Positions 1 to 9,519 of a stretch of DNA of 64,000 nt are shown one piece after another (position 1 is the first letter of the stretch; each line of letters opens with the position of its first letter). The DNA is taken from positions 1 to 64,000 of the forward strand of contig CAKZHC010000011.1 of the NCBI GenBank assembly GCA_936920625.1. Reading direction: 5' to 3'. The position numbers and the translations under genes are program-made. This DNA comes from an uncultured Enterobacteriaceae bacterium. Lineage in GTDB: Bacteria; Pseudomonadota; Gammaproteobacteria; Enterobacterales; Enterobacteriaceae. The notes under the pieces are model-generated. The model was not told the DNA's origin. It made no database searches and saw only the letters and a program-made list of their open reading frames with translations.

Positions 1-56
1 GTCCCGTTTTTTTTTTGCAGGAGCCCCCCAAAAATTAAACCCCCCCCCCCCCAGGT
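1..56. other. Corrupted-looking contig edge with homopolymer runs
   Basis: The first bases contain long homopolymers: a T run near 7-16, C and A runs near 24-33, and a 12-C run around 41-52. The methylase reading frame that runs in from the right suddenly encodes poly-Gly here, just after the residues LNPVACMLTW. Enzymes of this type normally continue with a mixed sequence at that point. The simplest reading is a low-quality read end or misassembly at a contig boundary, not biology. Confidence 0.6.
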
Positions 57-656
57 AAGCATACAGGCAACTGGATTCAGGTCCGATGCATAGACATCAC
101 ACCCGAGCCGGGCAGCTTCAAATGGGATTTGTCCTGAGCCAGCAAATACATCTGCGACTTTAGGACGACGGCCAAACCGTGCAATACCCATCTGGCCAAT
201 AAGTTCAGGCAGAGAACTGGCCGAGGTGCCCAAATGGCGATTGACGCGATCCCAGATCGGCAGGAGCAGCGCTTCACCCATCTCCTCGGCTCTTTTACCC
301 GCGCGCACCTGTTCATTAAACGACAGCATAAGATATGCTTTAGCTTTTTCGCGCTGCGACGCCGGAAGATTTGCTGCAATCCGCTGATACATCGCCTGAG
401 GATCCATCGCCATCAGCAGCTCGAAAATCTCCAGATCGCCCAGGTGATCCTTAGTTGCCGGTAACAGGGCACCAAGAATGACTGCTTTAGCAAGAATCAG
501 CGGCTTGCGGCCTTTCCAGTAGCTGCCCAACCCCGTTAAGGTTTTCCCGGCACCAGCCATCTGCTCCTTAAAACTCTCTGAGGAGATCTTCTGTACCGGA
601 AACAGATGTTCAATCAGCGCAGGCTGGTCTCTCCATGCAAAGGCTTCTGGCCCCAT
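1..656 (-). CDS. DUF1156-type DNA methyltransferase, N-terminal part (runs off left edge)
   Basis: A continuous frame starts at the ATG at 656-654, which overlaps the stop of the upstream gene as TGATG, and stays open to the window edge. The N-terminus reads ALIEHLFPVQKISSESFKEQ and is followed by YWKGRKPLIL. This is the pattern of the large DUF1156 (COG1743-like) adenine-methylase family found in predicted antiphage loci. Around residue 185 is VADVFAGSGQIPFEAARLG, a good SAM-binding motif I (DxFxGxG), then SDLNPVACMLTW. Only about 200 of an expected 800-1000 residues are in the window, so whether the gene is intact cannot be judged. The last ~18 codons at the edge are unreliable. Its two upstream partners are both frameshifted, so this copy is probably not part of a working system. 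The family assignment is from memory of the pattern. Confidence 0.7.
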   Translation of the reverse strand, partial: MGPEAFAWRDQPALIEHLFPVQKISSESFKEQMAGAGKTLTGLGSYWKGRKPLILAKAVILGALLPATKDHLGDLEIFELLMAMDPQAMYQRIAANLPASQREKAKAYLMLSFNEQVRAGKRAEEMGEALLLPIWDRVNRHLGTSASSLPELIGQMGIARFGRRPKVADVFAGSGQIPFEAARLGCDVYASDLNPVACMLTWGGGGLIFGGLLQKKNG

Positions 657-1238
657 CAGATATCTCCTTTTTCTGCAAAATTAAGTGACAACGTAACATT
701 AAACCCATCCTCTGGTGATTTTCTGGTTTTGGTTCTTGTTTTTATCTCAGCCAGAACGCTGACACTATCGGAGAGGGCATAGTAGAGGGCTTTACGCCAG
801 CCACGTTGCGTCTGATTAGCGCCGCCTGCTTCAGCAGCAGTTTTACTGTAAAGCCACCAGCGCTCTTCAGGCCGCATTGCCAGCCATTTTTGGCAGATAA
901 CCAGACACTCACTAGGCGAGGCGTGTTCGGCAGCCCAGCACACATAGCTCACGGCCCAGAAAACGGTCCAGCTTCACGTTGGTCATCCAGGCCCCTGCTG
1001 TCTGTTTTTTAGCCTTCAGCCGGGCGTTAAAGTCTCGTCTGGCATCGTTGCGGATTCGGGTCCAGAGCTCCCTTGCTAATATCAGCCGGCATTCCACAAC
1101 ATCTCCCCGCGAGTCATCCCGGTCAAAGCCGTAATCTTCATAAATTCTGACAGCTCCCCGTGATCCTGCCGGGATCTCAACATAGAAGTGATGCCTGCCA
1201 AATTGAGGCGATGCACCAAAACCGACCGTTCTACTCAT
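656..1238 (-). pseudogene. DUF3780 protein, frameshifted
   Basis: Two overlapping frames together make one protein of about 194 residues. The first (1238 to about 950) begins MSRTVGFGASPQFGRHHFYV and the second (about 950 to 656) continues WAAEHASPSECLV and RPEERWWLYSKTAAEAGG. They join at about 945-955, where a one-base change moves the frame. The start overlaps the stop of the DUF499 gene (ATGA at 1238-1235) and the end overlaps the methylase start (TGATG), so this was a tightly coupled operon. DUF3780 proteins are known mainly as small companions of DUF1156 methylases and DUF499 ATPases in predicted antiphage loci; their biochemical role is not established. As read, the gene is broken. Confidence 0.7.
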
Positions 1239-3410
1239 GCCTGCTCTACCTCTTCGGGCAAGATCTCGATGCCAAGCAGCCTGGTAAATTGCTCGAGGTC
1301 GTAGCCCGTCTGGGTATAAGCTTTTTTAAAGGTCATCACGACCGGGGCATCTGGTTCAACGAGGGAGCGAAGGTGTGCCAGGGTGGCTTCAATAAACTCT
1401 GCGCTTATCTGCATCCCACTCAGGGTCAGATGAATGACCTTCTCAGGTTCAGATCCGAGCATCAGCACCACCTGTGAAAACAGGATCTGTTTCTCCTGGG
1501 CTATCTTCAACCCTTCGTAGGTTTTTGCGGAGCTATCCATGCGCTTGGATGACTTACCGTTCAGTGTTGCCGGCTTATCTTTAATGACAGAAATCGCTTT
1601 TAAACCCCGTTCAGCAAACGTAAAAGTTTTACTCTCTTCAAGGCCATCATACTCAGCAAAAACACATACTGTTGTTGCCTCATCACTTAGCTGAACAGCG
1701 CCTGCATAGCACGTCCTGCCGCGCGCGGCGGTACCGGTCGAGCGTATAGCGAATGTCGCCTTTCGGTGCAACAAATAATTCCAACTTTCTGGAACGATCA
1801 TCAAACCTGCAACGCACAGTTAATTTATTTTTCCAGACTTTTGCCGGGCCCGTCGGGTATTTTCCGGTCGGGTCAACCGCCAGAAACCAGACACGAATTG
1901 CGCTGGTAGTCAGAGTATTATCATTCAGCACCGGGCTTTGCTCAGAAACATCATCATCTTCAGCATAATGTATCCTGGGCCTGTTACCGGCATTAACCGC
2001 CTCAACTTCAAGTCGCACCCAGCCAGGATTATCGTTGAGAGAATATGCATTGATGCTAACACCAGTCGTTTTAGGTTTTGGTTTTCTGCTAATGTAACCG
2101 TTCCCTAAATCTTCCCATAAACCCCGCTGGCAGGCCTCGTTTGCTAACAGCTCAAACCCCTGACCAGGAAGCCTGGGCAGCCATGGCATCTTAGTCATCT
2201 GCTTCATTTTCTCAATCAGATCAATTTTTCTGGCATCCTCCTGCGCACCAAACAGCAGCAACTCAGCACGGGAACAGAGCCCATCAAACGCTTTCACCAC
2301 ATCGGTATAAAGCTTGACCGGATCTGAGGTCAAAGTTTCAATAACCTGAAATTCACCATTATAAGGTTTATGTGAGGGATAGGTGCTGTTCAGTGCTCTG
2401 GACCGCAGGAGATCTCCATCTCCACTTCCTCCATTTCCTGTATTTACTTTGTTTCCCGGAAAATACAACCTGTCAAAGACCGTAAGCACGGTCGTCTGGA
2501 AGTCCTGAGCATACTGTGCCTTTTTTTCATCCAGCTCCTTACGCTGCGGGTGGGATGCATCGATCTCACCTTCTGCTTTGGTCACGGCATAAACGTGACG
2601 AGCAGCCCTCTCAATGCTGGCCATCGACGATTTATCACCGGTTAATACCAGCATATTATTTTTATTGGTTAACTGACTGAAAAAGCGTTCAATCATTTTT
2701 GGCGGGATAGCGCCGTCCGGAGTGATAATCAACAGAGCCCGCCCATGCTTCAGCGTCGCCCGGGCGTCGTCTATCTCCGGCAGTGGCAGGACTTTTTCAT
2801 AAGCCTCTCGGGTAACAGGCCTGTACATCTCTTCAAGACGATGGCGAATCGGCTCATTGACTTTATTTGGCAGGGCCTTATCGGCATAGCCTTGCAGTTT
2901 TTTGGTAAGATTCTCCTGATGGCTGAAATAAGTTCGGCCCTCTGGTGTCTGGTGTAAATACCAGGCAGATTTAACTAAATCATGAAAGGCTTCCCGGTAA
3001 TCACTCCCCTGATGACTGGGATCGATCAGACACTCAAGCATTTCGCTCTCCGTCAGCCCTTTTATGAAATTAACTGCTGTGGAAAGGCTGGCAGTAAGCA
3101 ACAATGTTCCCACCTGTTTAGCGTAATGACTGCCATTATTATTATCGATCAATTGCGCATGAGCGCTGTCTGCTGAATCCCAGAGATCTTTGGCAATAAC
3201 ATCGCGCATTTTAGAGATCTCAGCCAGCTTTTCACGCACATCGGGAATGGAAAGGTCAAAGTGCTGAGCACCGATGAGGTAGATCGCTTCACTGCTCTGC
3301 CATACCGATTTCAATAAACGCGAAACCAGCTCCATCAGACCACGGGTCTGCCTGAACTTCTCGTTCTCCTTAAAAAGCGCAACGATGCTCTTTGTAAAAT
3401 TTATGGTTAT
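1235..3410 (-). pseudogene. DUF499 AAA+-type ATPase, 5'-truncated and frameshifted
   Basis: A long frame runs from the tRNA-Leu flank down to 1683 and a second frame covers 1804-1235. They join at about 1738, where RYTLD is followed in the other frame by GTAARGRTCYAGAVQLSDEA; one extra C accounts for the shift. Recognisable similarity begins near 3390 with SIVALFKENEKFRQTRGL, which is an internal segment of DUF499 (COG1483-like) ATPases. The usual N-terminal third with the Walker A motif is absent, and the frame instead continues into the tRNA. About 720 codons remain of a family that usually exceeds 1000. The gene was the first of a DUF499-DUF3780-DUF1156 operon. The truncation point lies about 20-40 bp from the tRNA 3' end, which suggests that integration or deletion at the tRNA removed the 5' end. 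Confidence 0.7.
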
Positions 3411-3431
3411 TTTATTAATAAGAATAAATAA

Positions 3432-3518
3432 TGGTGCCCGGGGCGGGACTCGAACCCGCACAGCCGTTAAGCCGAGGGATTTTAAATCCCTTGTGTCTAC
3501 CGATTCCACCACCCGGGC
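3432..3518 (-). tRNA. leuZ: tRNA-Leu (UAA)
   Basis: An 87-nt class II tRNA with encoded CCA, a long variable arm and an anticodon loop centred on TAA. It is last in a Gly-Cys-Leu cluster downstream of pgsA, exactly as in E. coli glyW-cysT-leuZ. The 3' end faces the degraded defence locus, a position commonly used by integrating elements. Confidence 0.95.
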
Positions 3519-3529
3519 ATGACCGTGAC

Positions 3530-3603
3530 TGGAGGCGCGTCCCGGAGTCGAACCGAGGTAGACGGATTTGCAATCCGCTGCATGACCACTCTGCCAACGC
3601 GCC
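3530..3603 (-). tRNA. cysT: tRNA-Cys (GCA)
   Basis: A 74-nt cloverleaf with encoded CCA, GGCGCG acceptor start and anticodon GCA in GGATTGCAAATCC. It is separated by 11 nt from tRNA-Leu and 42 nt from tRNA-Gly, as expected for one transcript. Confidence 0.95.
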
Positions 3604-3645
3604 TGACTACAACAAGGCATTGCTTAGTGCAATGAACAAAAGAAC

Positions 3646-3721
<76 letters not shown>

Positions 3722-3872
3722 GCATCTTATAAAGCCAACCAACCTACTGATTTTTATAGTTTCTTATAGTTAGCTTCCTGTTTTCTGGGTTGCATTCTAC
3801 TAACCTCAGCGGTTGAGTCAACACAATTATCAGTAATGCTCTTTCGTTTGCTGTTTTTTAAAGCGCCCCGGA

Positions 3873-4421
3873 TTAGCGTTCAAACAGTTCAGAACAGGAT
3901 GCAGTGAGATACTGAAACATAGATACAAAAGTCAGCACCGCAGCGATATATAATGCTACCACACCGATATCTATAATTACTCCGTTCGGACGCCAGAGTA
4001 ATGCAACCAGTGATGACATTTGTGCCGTGGTTTTCACTTTACCCATTAAGGAGACGGCAACACTACTGCGTTTACCAATCTCCGTCATCCATTCACGTAG
4101 CGCAGATATGATAATCTCACGGGCTATCATCGTTGCAGCCGGTAGTGTTACCCACCAGACATGAAAATGCTCTGTGACTAATACCAGAGCCATTGCGACC
4201 ATTACCTTATCTGCCACAGGATCAAGAAAAGCGCCAAACCGGGTTGTCTGTTTCCAGCGCCTTGCCAGCCAGCCATCAAACCAGTCAGTTATCGCCGCGA
4301 TAACAAATATCAGCGCACAAAGAAATGGCCCCCAGCGAAAGGGGAGATAGAAAGCCAGCGCAAAAAAAGGGATCAGAGCGACACGAAAGAGGGTCAATAA
4401 TGTCGGGATATTAAATTGCAT
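3873..4421 (-). CDS. pgsA: CDP-diacylglycerol-glycerol-3-phosphate 3-phosphatidyltransferase
   Basis: A 182-residue inner-membrane enzyme that makes phosphatidylglycerol phosphate, the committed step to phosphatidylglycerol and cardiolipin. It starts MQFNIPTLLTLFRVALIPFF. The CDP-alcohol phosphotransferase signature is visible as DWFDGWLARRWKQTTRFGAF followed by LDPVADK, giving the D-G-x2-A-R-x8-G-x3-D-x3-D pattern at about residues 46-71. Several hydrophobic segments follow. Length and neighbours match E. coli pgsA downstream of uvrC. It appears intact, so acidic phospholipid synthesis should be preserved. Confidence 0.96.
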   Translation of the reverse strand: MQFNIPTLLTLFRVALIPFFALAFYLPFRWGPFLCALIFVIAAITDWFDGWLARRWKQTTRFGAFLDPVADKVMVAMALVLVTEHFHVWWVTLPAATMIAREIIISALREWMTEIGKRSSVAVSLMGKVKTTAQMSSLVALLWRPNGVIIDIGVVALYIAAVLTFVSMFQYLTASCSELFER

Positions 4422-4493
4422 AGGTATTGATAACTATCTGGGCAGAGTGGAAATTATGACTATGTTGCTACATAACCTTTAGTGTTGCAATAA

Positions 4494-6326
4494 TTAGTGT
4501 TTTAGTCGGCAGTGTATTTTTTCAGCCAGTGCAAGCGAAATTCCAGGAACTTTAGCAATCTCTTCCACTGAAGCTTTCAGCAGGGGCTGAAGTCCCCCCA
4601 TGTACTTTAACAGCGCCTGCCGGCGCTTAGGCCCCACACCCTCTATATTCTCCAGTGTGCTGCTGGTTTTTACCCTGGCGAGTCTGCGCCGATGCCCTGA
4701 TATAGCGTAATTGTGAGAATCATCCCGAATATGCTGAATAATGTGCAAAGCTGGAGAATCAGATTGCAATGAGAATCCCTCCCCTTCCGGTTCGTAAAAC
4801 AAGGTTTCCAGCCCTGCTTTTCTGTCACTGCCCTTAGCAATGCCCAGCATCATCGGATGATCTTTATCCCAGCTTACATCCAAATCAGCGAATACATTTT
4901 TTGCTTGTGCCAGCTGCCCTTTTCCACCATCAATCAAAATTAGATCCGGAATTTTACTCTCATCCAGTACTTTGTCATAACGTCGCTTCAGAACCTGGGA
5001 CATGGCTGCATAATCATCTCCCGGTGTAATACCACTGATATTATAGCGTCGATATTCACTGCGAAGCGGACCATTACTATCAAACACCACACAAGATGCT
5101 ACGGTCTGTTCGCCCATAGTATGGCTGATGTCAAAACACTCTATACGGCGGATAGCTGGAAGTGAAAGTATTTCTGCCAGTGCATTGAGTCTCTGATGAA
5201 TTGATGACTGCTGAGATAAGCGCGAGTTCAGAGCAGTGGCTGCATTAGTACGAGCCAGTTTGAGATAGCGTGCGCGATCTCCTCGAGGCCTGGTTTCTAT
5301 GTTTACATGCCGGTTTGCAATTTTGCTAAGTGATTCTGCCAGGAGCATTTTTTCCGTTAAAGAGAAATCAAGCAGAATCTGGGCTGGCAGTGTTCTTGCC
5401 TCACTACCCTGCAAATAAAACTGCCCGACAAATGTCTGTACAACTTCCTCCAGCCGTGTGTCTGCCGGGACTTTAGGAAAATAACTGCGGCTGCCGAGAA
5501 CTTTTCCCTGACGGATGAAAAGCACATGCATACAAGCCATACCTGCCTCATAACTCACTCCTATGAGGTCGAGGTCATCTCCCTGGTTGCTGACAAATTG
5601 CTTTTCAGTTATATGCCGTACCGCCTGAATCTGATCACGAATATTTGCCGCCAACTCAAATTTTTGCGCCAGACTGGCTGCTTCCATTTTACTGACCAGT
5701 TGACTAAGCACCTGCTCATCTTTCCCGGAAAGAAACAGACGTGCATAGTCAATCTGCTGGCGATACTCATCTTCCGTAACTAATCCAGCCACGCAAGGCC
5801 CCAGACAGCGCCCAATCTGATACTGCAAACAAGGCCGTGAACGGTTGCGATAAACACTATTTTCACATTGTCGAACGGGAAAGACTTTTTGCAGCAGATG
5901 CAGAGTATCCCGAACAGCATATCCATTGGGAAACGGCCCAAAATATTCGCCCTTTTCGCGTTTGGCTCCACGATGCATGGCCAGCCTGGGGTGAGGGTCG
6001 GCACTAAGAAAGATATAAGGGTAGGATTTATCATCCCGTAATAACACGTTATAACGGGGCTGATAAAGCTTAATATAGTTGTGTTCAAGCAACAATGCTT
6101 CTGTTTCTGTGTGGGTAACAGTCACATCAATATGGTGAATATGTTTGACCAGAGCTTCTGTTTTACGACTCTGCGTTTTTTTGTGGAAATAGCTGGATAA
6201 CCGCTTCTTTAAATCTTTTGCCTTGCCGACATAAATAACATTTTCCCCGGCATCATACATCCGGTAGACTCCAGGCTTGCTAGTTACGGTCTTCAGAAAA
6301 GCGTTAGCATCAAAGATTTCATTCAC
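4494..6326 (-). CDS. uvrC: Excinuclease ABC subunit C
   Basis: A 610-residue nucleotide-excision-repair nuclease that makes the dual incisions around a lesion after UvrAB loading. The N-terminal GIY-YIG domain is visible as GVYRMYDAGENVIYVGKAK (about 19-37). A UvrB-binding helical part follows, then the RNase H-like 3' domain (RIECFDISHTMGEQ, LILIDGGKGQLAQAK) and C-terminal helix-hairpin-helix motifs (LENIEGVGPKRRQALL, VPGISLALAEKI). The start overlaps the end of uvrY by 8 nt, the conserved uvrY-uvrC coupling. All domains look complete and the length is that of E. coli UvrC. Confidence 0.97.
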   Translation of the reverse strand: MNEIFDANAFLKTVTSKPGVYRMYDAGENVIYVGKAKDLKKRLSSYFHKKTQSRKTEALVKHIHHIDVTVTHTETEALLLEHNYIKLYQPRYNVLLRDDKSYPYIFLSADPHPRLAMHRGAKREKGEYFGPFPNGYAVRDTLHLLQKVFPVRQCENSVYRNRSRPCLQYQIGRCLGPCVAGLVTEDEYRQQIDYARLFLSGKDEQVLSQLVSKMEAASLAQKFELAANIRDQIQAVRHITEKQFVSNQGDDLDLIGVSYEAGMACMHVLFIRQGKVLGSRSYFPKVPADTRLEEVVQTFVGQFYLQGSEARTLPAQILLDFSLTEKMLLAESLSKIANRHVNIETRPRGDRARYLKLARTNAATALNSRLSQQSSIHQRLNALAEILSLPAIRRIECFDISHTMGEQTVASCVVFDSNGPLRSEYRRYNISGITPGDDYAAMSQVLKRRYDKVLDESKIPDLILIDGGKGQLAQAKNVFADLDVSWDKDHPMMLGIAKGSDRKAGLETLFYEPEGEGFSLQSDSPALHIIQHIRDDSHNYAISGHRRRLARVKTSSTLENIEGVGPKRRQALLKYMGGLQPLLKASVEEIAKVPGISLALAEKIHCRLKH

Positions 6327-6978
6327 TGCTGATTAATGACTCCGCACTAAGCATACCATGTCGAATAGCCAGATGAGTTAACTCAACATCTCCATTAATA
6401 CTCAGTTTGCTGAACATACGATAGCGGTAACTGTTGACAGTTTTAGAACTTAGATTTAGTTGTTGTGCAATTTCAATCACTTTCTTCCCCCGAGTAATCA
6501 TTAGCATAATTTGTAATTCACGTTCGGAAAGGCAGCTGAAAGGTGACTCATTTTTCTGTGGCTCTATTTGGCTGAGTGCCATCTGCTGAGCAATTTCGGA
6601 TGCGATGTATCTCTGTCCAGTGCATACCGCACGAATTGCGCTAATCATCTCCTGCGGTGCTGCTCCTTTACTCAGATACCCTGACGCACCAGCCTGCATC
6701 ACCCGTGCCGGTAATGGGTTTTCCGTATGAATCGTTAGCATTATTATCCGTGCATCTGGATTATAACGCATAATTTTACGCGTTGCTTCCAGACCACCAA
6801 TCCCCGGCATGTCCATGTCCATCATCACGACATTAACCTGATTAGAACGGCACCATCTTACTGCCTCCTCGCCACAACTCGCCTCACCGGCAACACGAAA
6901 ACCTTTTACATCCTCAAGTATGCGACGGATTCCGACGCGCACCAACTCATGGTCATCGACAAGAAAAACGTTGATCAA
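6319..6978 (-). CDS. uvrY: Response regulator of the BarA/UvrY (GacS/GacA) system
   Basis: A 219-residue NarL/FixJ-type regulator. The receiver domain carries DD at 8-9, the phospho-acceptor Asp in MMDMDMPGIGG (about 54) and a conserved Lys in YLSKGAAP. The C-terminal LuxR-type HTH reads LSERELQIMLMITRGKK and LSSKTVNSYRYRMFSKL. In related bacteria UvrY activates the csrB/csrC small RNAs, which titrate CsrA and control metabolism, motility and virulence. It is divergent from yecF across about 490 nt and overlaps uvrC. It is one residue longer than E. coli UvrY and looks intact. Confidence 0.96.
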   Translation of the reverse strand: MINVFLVDDHELVRVGIRRILEDVKGFRVAGEASCGEEAVRWCRSNQVNVVMMDMDMPGIGGLEATRKIMRYNPDARIIMLTIHTENPLPARVMQAGASGYLSKGAAPQEMISAIRAVCTGQRYIASEIAQQMALSQIEPQKNESPFSCLSERELQIMLMITRGKKVIEIAQQLNLSSKTVNSYRYRMFSKLSINGDVELTHLAIRHGMLSAESLISSE

Positions 6979-7472
6979 CAGGACACTCCCGGAAGGAAAA
7001 ATGATTTTGGACTAAAAGTTTATCTTACCTTTTTTTAGAAAAATAATGAACCGCAGCAAATTGAACATAATCATACCAGTGTCAACTGGTGGCATGATTA
7101 CATTTAACATTTAATTTTCACTTATGTCATTAGTAATATCTGGTTAGTGATTTGGATTAGTCGCTACATAGAACGATTAATTATAAAAGCACTCGAAATC
7201 AATTCATGAAATCTGAATCTGCCCGTTTACGGGCTACTAGTAACGGCTATTAGTATCACGCTAATCATTAGTTATTTTTATTGACCTTGATCATATTTTT
7301 GAAAATTATATCAATGTGTAACCGTGGGTCTGTACTACTATGCCATGTATCGGTCAGAGGGTGATAATACTCTTGCTTTATTACTTCTCATGGCTATGAA
7401 TAGACTTGTGATATACTGATCACATTATTTTCATCTGTCATATTGATACAACCAGAAATTCAAGGAAATTAC
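6979..7472. other. Intergenic region between divergent uvrY and yecF
   Basis: About 490 nt of AT-rich sequence with no supportable gene on either strand. It should hold the divergent promoters of uvrY and yecF. I could not assign specific operators. Confidence 0.5.
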
Positions 7473-7697
7473 ATGTCACAATACAATTTTTTGACTCACC
7501 AGAATGTGCAAACACTAGCCAGTGAAATCACCGGGTTGAAGGCATTGATTACCCTGATACTAAAAAACCTGGGTCAGGCCGGTGCAGGTAAGGTGATTAT
7601 CAATCTGGAAAAATATATTACTGAACTTGAAGATCCTGAACAAGCAAAAGTGCTGAATAATACCATTACCCAGATTAAAGAAGCGTATCGTCAATAG
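7473..7697 (+). CDS. yecF: YecF family small protein (DUF2594)
   Basis: A 74-residue soluble protein of unknown function. Features matching E. coli YecF include GLKALITLILKNLGQAGAGKV and the C-terminus ITQIKEAYRQ. The start at 7473 is chosen over an upstream ATG at 7443 because CAAGGAA sits 6 nt before it and the resulting length equals the family's. In E. coli yecF lies between sdiA and uvrY. Here its uvrY neighbour is kept, but a broken luxI-type gene follows and no sdiA is visible. Confidence 0.88.
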   Translation: MSQYNFLTHQNVQTLASEITGLKALITLILKNLGQAGAGKVIINLEKYITELEDPEQAKVLNNTITQIKEAYRQ

Positions 7698-7913
7698 CAT
7701 GCGTCCCTAAAGATGATACATTCGTTGCGATCTATATCGCAATTCCTTAACACCATTTTACAAACTGTAGCGGCAATCAATATATTATCAATGCTAATCA
7801 GCAGGCTATTGTCGATATAAGACTGGGTATACATTCGTTATAACCAGTGTCGTTATGAATGAAGGGGAGACAATTGCTAATTGCCTGCTACAGTGTTAGC
7901 AGGTGTGATGTGT

Positions 7914-8543
7914 TCAAATCTGATCAATATGATTTTTCCAGTCATTGAATACACCTAAGGCTGGAAGTACTTCTCGCGGAGTAAAAGAACGCGATCTGCC
8001 GAATCTTTCTGACAGAGCAAGTTGTCTTACCGGTATTTTGACCGCAAACAAATGTTCTTCTGACTGAATGACACCCGGTATTAGCAATTCATACACAATC
8101 TGATTTTCAATAAACATCCTTTCCAGCATCGGTGTTGTAGCACTAAGCAGCGCCTCTGCTCCCATCTGCTCAGCAATTTACAGAGCATGCCAGAGAATCT
8201 GCAACGGCAAGTCCGGGCCCACATCTGGTCGGGCAGAAAAACGCGACATTTCCCATACGTGCTCTAATTTAATCGTTTTGCTGGAAGACAGGAACAGTGG
8301 GCTATAACTATCTGAAATATTGTGATTAATTAATCGGGCACATCCACAGATTGCCTGCCGCCGCTAGGCAATCAGCCAGATTACCTCTGACCGGTCATAA
8401 CGGTCATACTCCTGTCCAGGCGTATTTAGCCTCTGAGGAACTGACCAGCCCTCTCCACATACAAAAACGCTGTAGCGATAGCTGCCTAATGCCGCCAGGA
8501 GTGATGAAGGCATCTCCTTAAATCTGGCCTGAATGATTTTCAT
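7914..8543 (-). pseudogene. LuxI-family acyl-homoserine-lactone synthase, two in-frame stops
   Basis: A 210-codon frame begins at ATG 8543 (MKIIQARFKEMP), preceded by a GAGGAG ribosome-binding site. It is interrupted by TAG at 8366-8364 and TAA at 8168-8166 without any frame change. The translation carries the LuxI hallmarks: R23, F27 and W33 in LGSYRYSVFVCGEGW, acidic residues in EYDRYD (about 45-50), GCARLI, and WEMSRF, which supplies the catalytic Glu and Arg. Length equals intact LuxI proteins. Such enzymes make N-acyl-homoserine lactones from SAM and acyl-ACP for quorum sensing. No intact luxR partner was found within the window. Two stops in one frame with everything else preserved suggest recent inactivation, unless a stop codon is an assembly error. 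Confidence 0.85.
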
Positions 8544-8600
8544 AGTACTCCTCAGTAAAACTCCTTGTGCAAACCAATTATGACGAAAAGCATAAAACAT

Positions 8601-9126
8601 ATTTATATGTCAGGATATACAACAGATAATTGCCATATAAAATAAATCTAAACATTTTAGATACTGCACATTGTTATCTCAGTTCAGCCTTAAACTATTC
8701 CGAAACAGCAGATTGAAGCTATATCTATATATAGATTATTGTTTATTTTTCTGAAAGTTTTCGTTTGGATAATAATAATTTGATGCTGATTACGACTATC
8801 AGAATTTTTGATAACTGATAATATTTTGCCAGTGACCGATTAGAATATATTACTACTAGAATGATTTTATAAGAAAAACCTCATCTATACTGAAAATTAT
8901 TTCTGGACTCGCAAACAGAATACCAGCTTAAAAATTTTTTGCTATGGATTTATTTAACGAAGCTTACCAGTCAGGATTAATCTTATTGTCAGCGATGATA
9001 TAATTTTGATATTGCCATAATAATTTTCAGATAATTGATATAATCTTTACCGATGACCAATATACACCAGCTCTGTAATATTTCCCAGGTTGACTTTATT
9101 GTTATTAAGAAGTGACCTGCTTAACA
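8601..9126. repeat. AT-rich non-coding stretch with an imperfect direct repeat
   Basis: No credible gene here. Two segments resemble each other, near 8806-8850 and 9020-9065: both read roughly TTTT-GATAA-TGATA-AT-TTT-CC-TGACC. Their relation is by eye and imperfect. This could be a decayed duplication or the remains of a lost luxR/sdiA neighbour; I cannot tell which. Confidence 0.3.
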
Positions 9127-9519
9127 TTAGCTGTGTATATGTTGCGGTATGATGCTATGACGGACCAGAAAAAAAGGATAAATAATGAGCAAACTGTATT
9201 GTTTGCCGGGATGGCACGACATCATTACATATGCATAACTATCAAAAATATTTAATCTCTGAGTGCAAAGCTTGATCTTGTGATGTTTATCTGCTAATCC
9301 CTCCTGGCTCCCTGCATTGATATAAGCTGGCAATAGAGAGTTGGGTTAATATGCAAAGGAGGTCTGTCAGGTAAATGGCGATACATTCTTCTTGGAAAGA
9401 AACCACCATTACTTTTGACCTCGTTGGGCGGAAATCTATCGGCACGATATGCCTGATAAATATCTTTAGCCAACGTGATATTTGAAAAAAGCAGTGTTAG
9501 CAAATAAAAAAAACCTCAT
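9127..9519 (-). pseudogene. Second ADP-ribosylating toxin A-subunit fragment (cholera-toxin type)
   Basis: The stretch 9503-9400 encodes YRADRFPPNEVKSNGGFFPR directly after a hydrophobic secretion-signal-like start. That is the NAD-site signature of the cholera/heat-labile enterotoxin A1 N-terminus, YRADSRPPDEIKQSGGLMPR, including the catalytic Arg. The natural start is probably ATG 9519; an 8-A run at 9506-9513 puts it out of frame by one base. Similarity continues as HINPTLY and then needs another shift to AYINAGSQEGLA. After that it decays, and no catalytic Glu-x-Glu motif was found. It lies downstream of the B-like gene on the same strand and is not a duplicate of the A subunit at 10212-10941, whose N-terminus differs. 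Confidence 0.75.

Noticed and set aside
77..379. 100-codon minus-strand frame
   Set aside because: It is a shadow of the DUF1156 methylase frame, which runs open across the same interval with clear motifs.
3420..3620. Extension of the DUF499 frame through the tRNA-Leu and tRNA-Cys genes
   Set aside because: The bases are tRNA sequence on the same strand; the open frame there is accidental.
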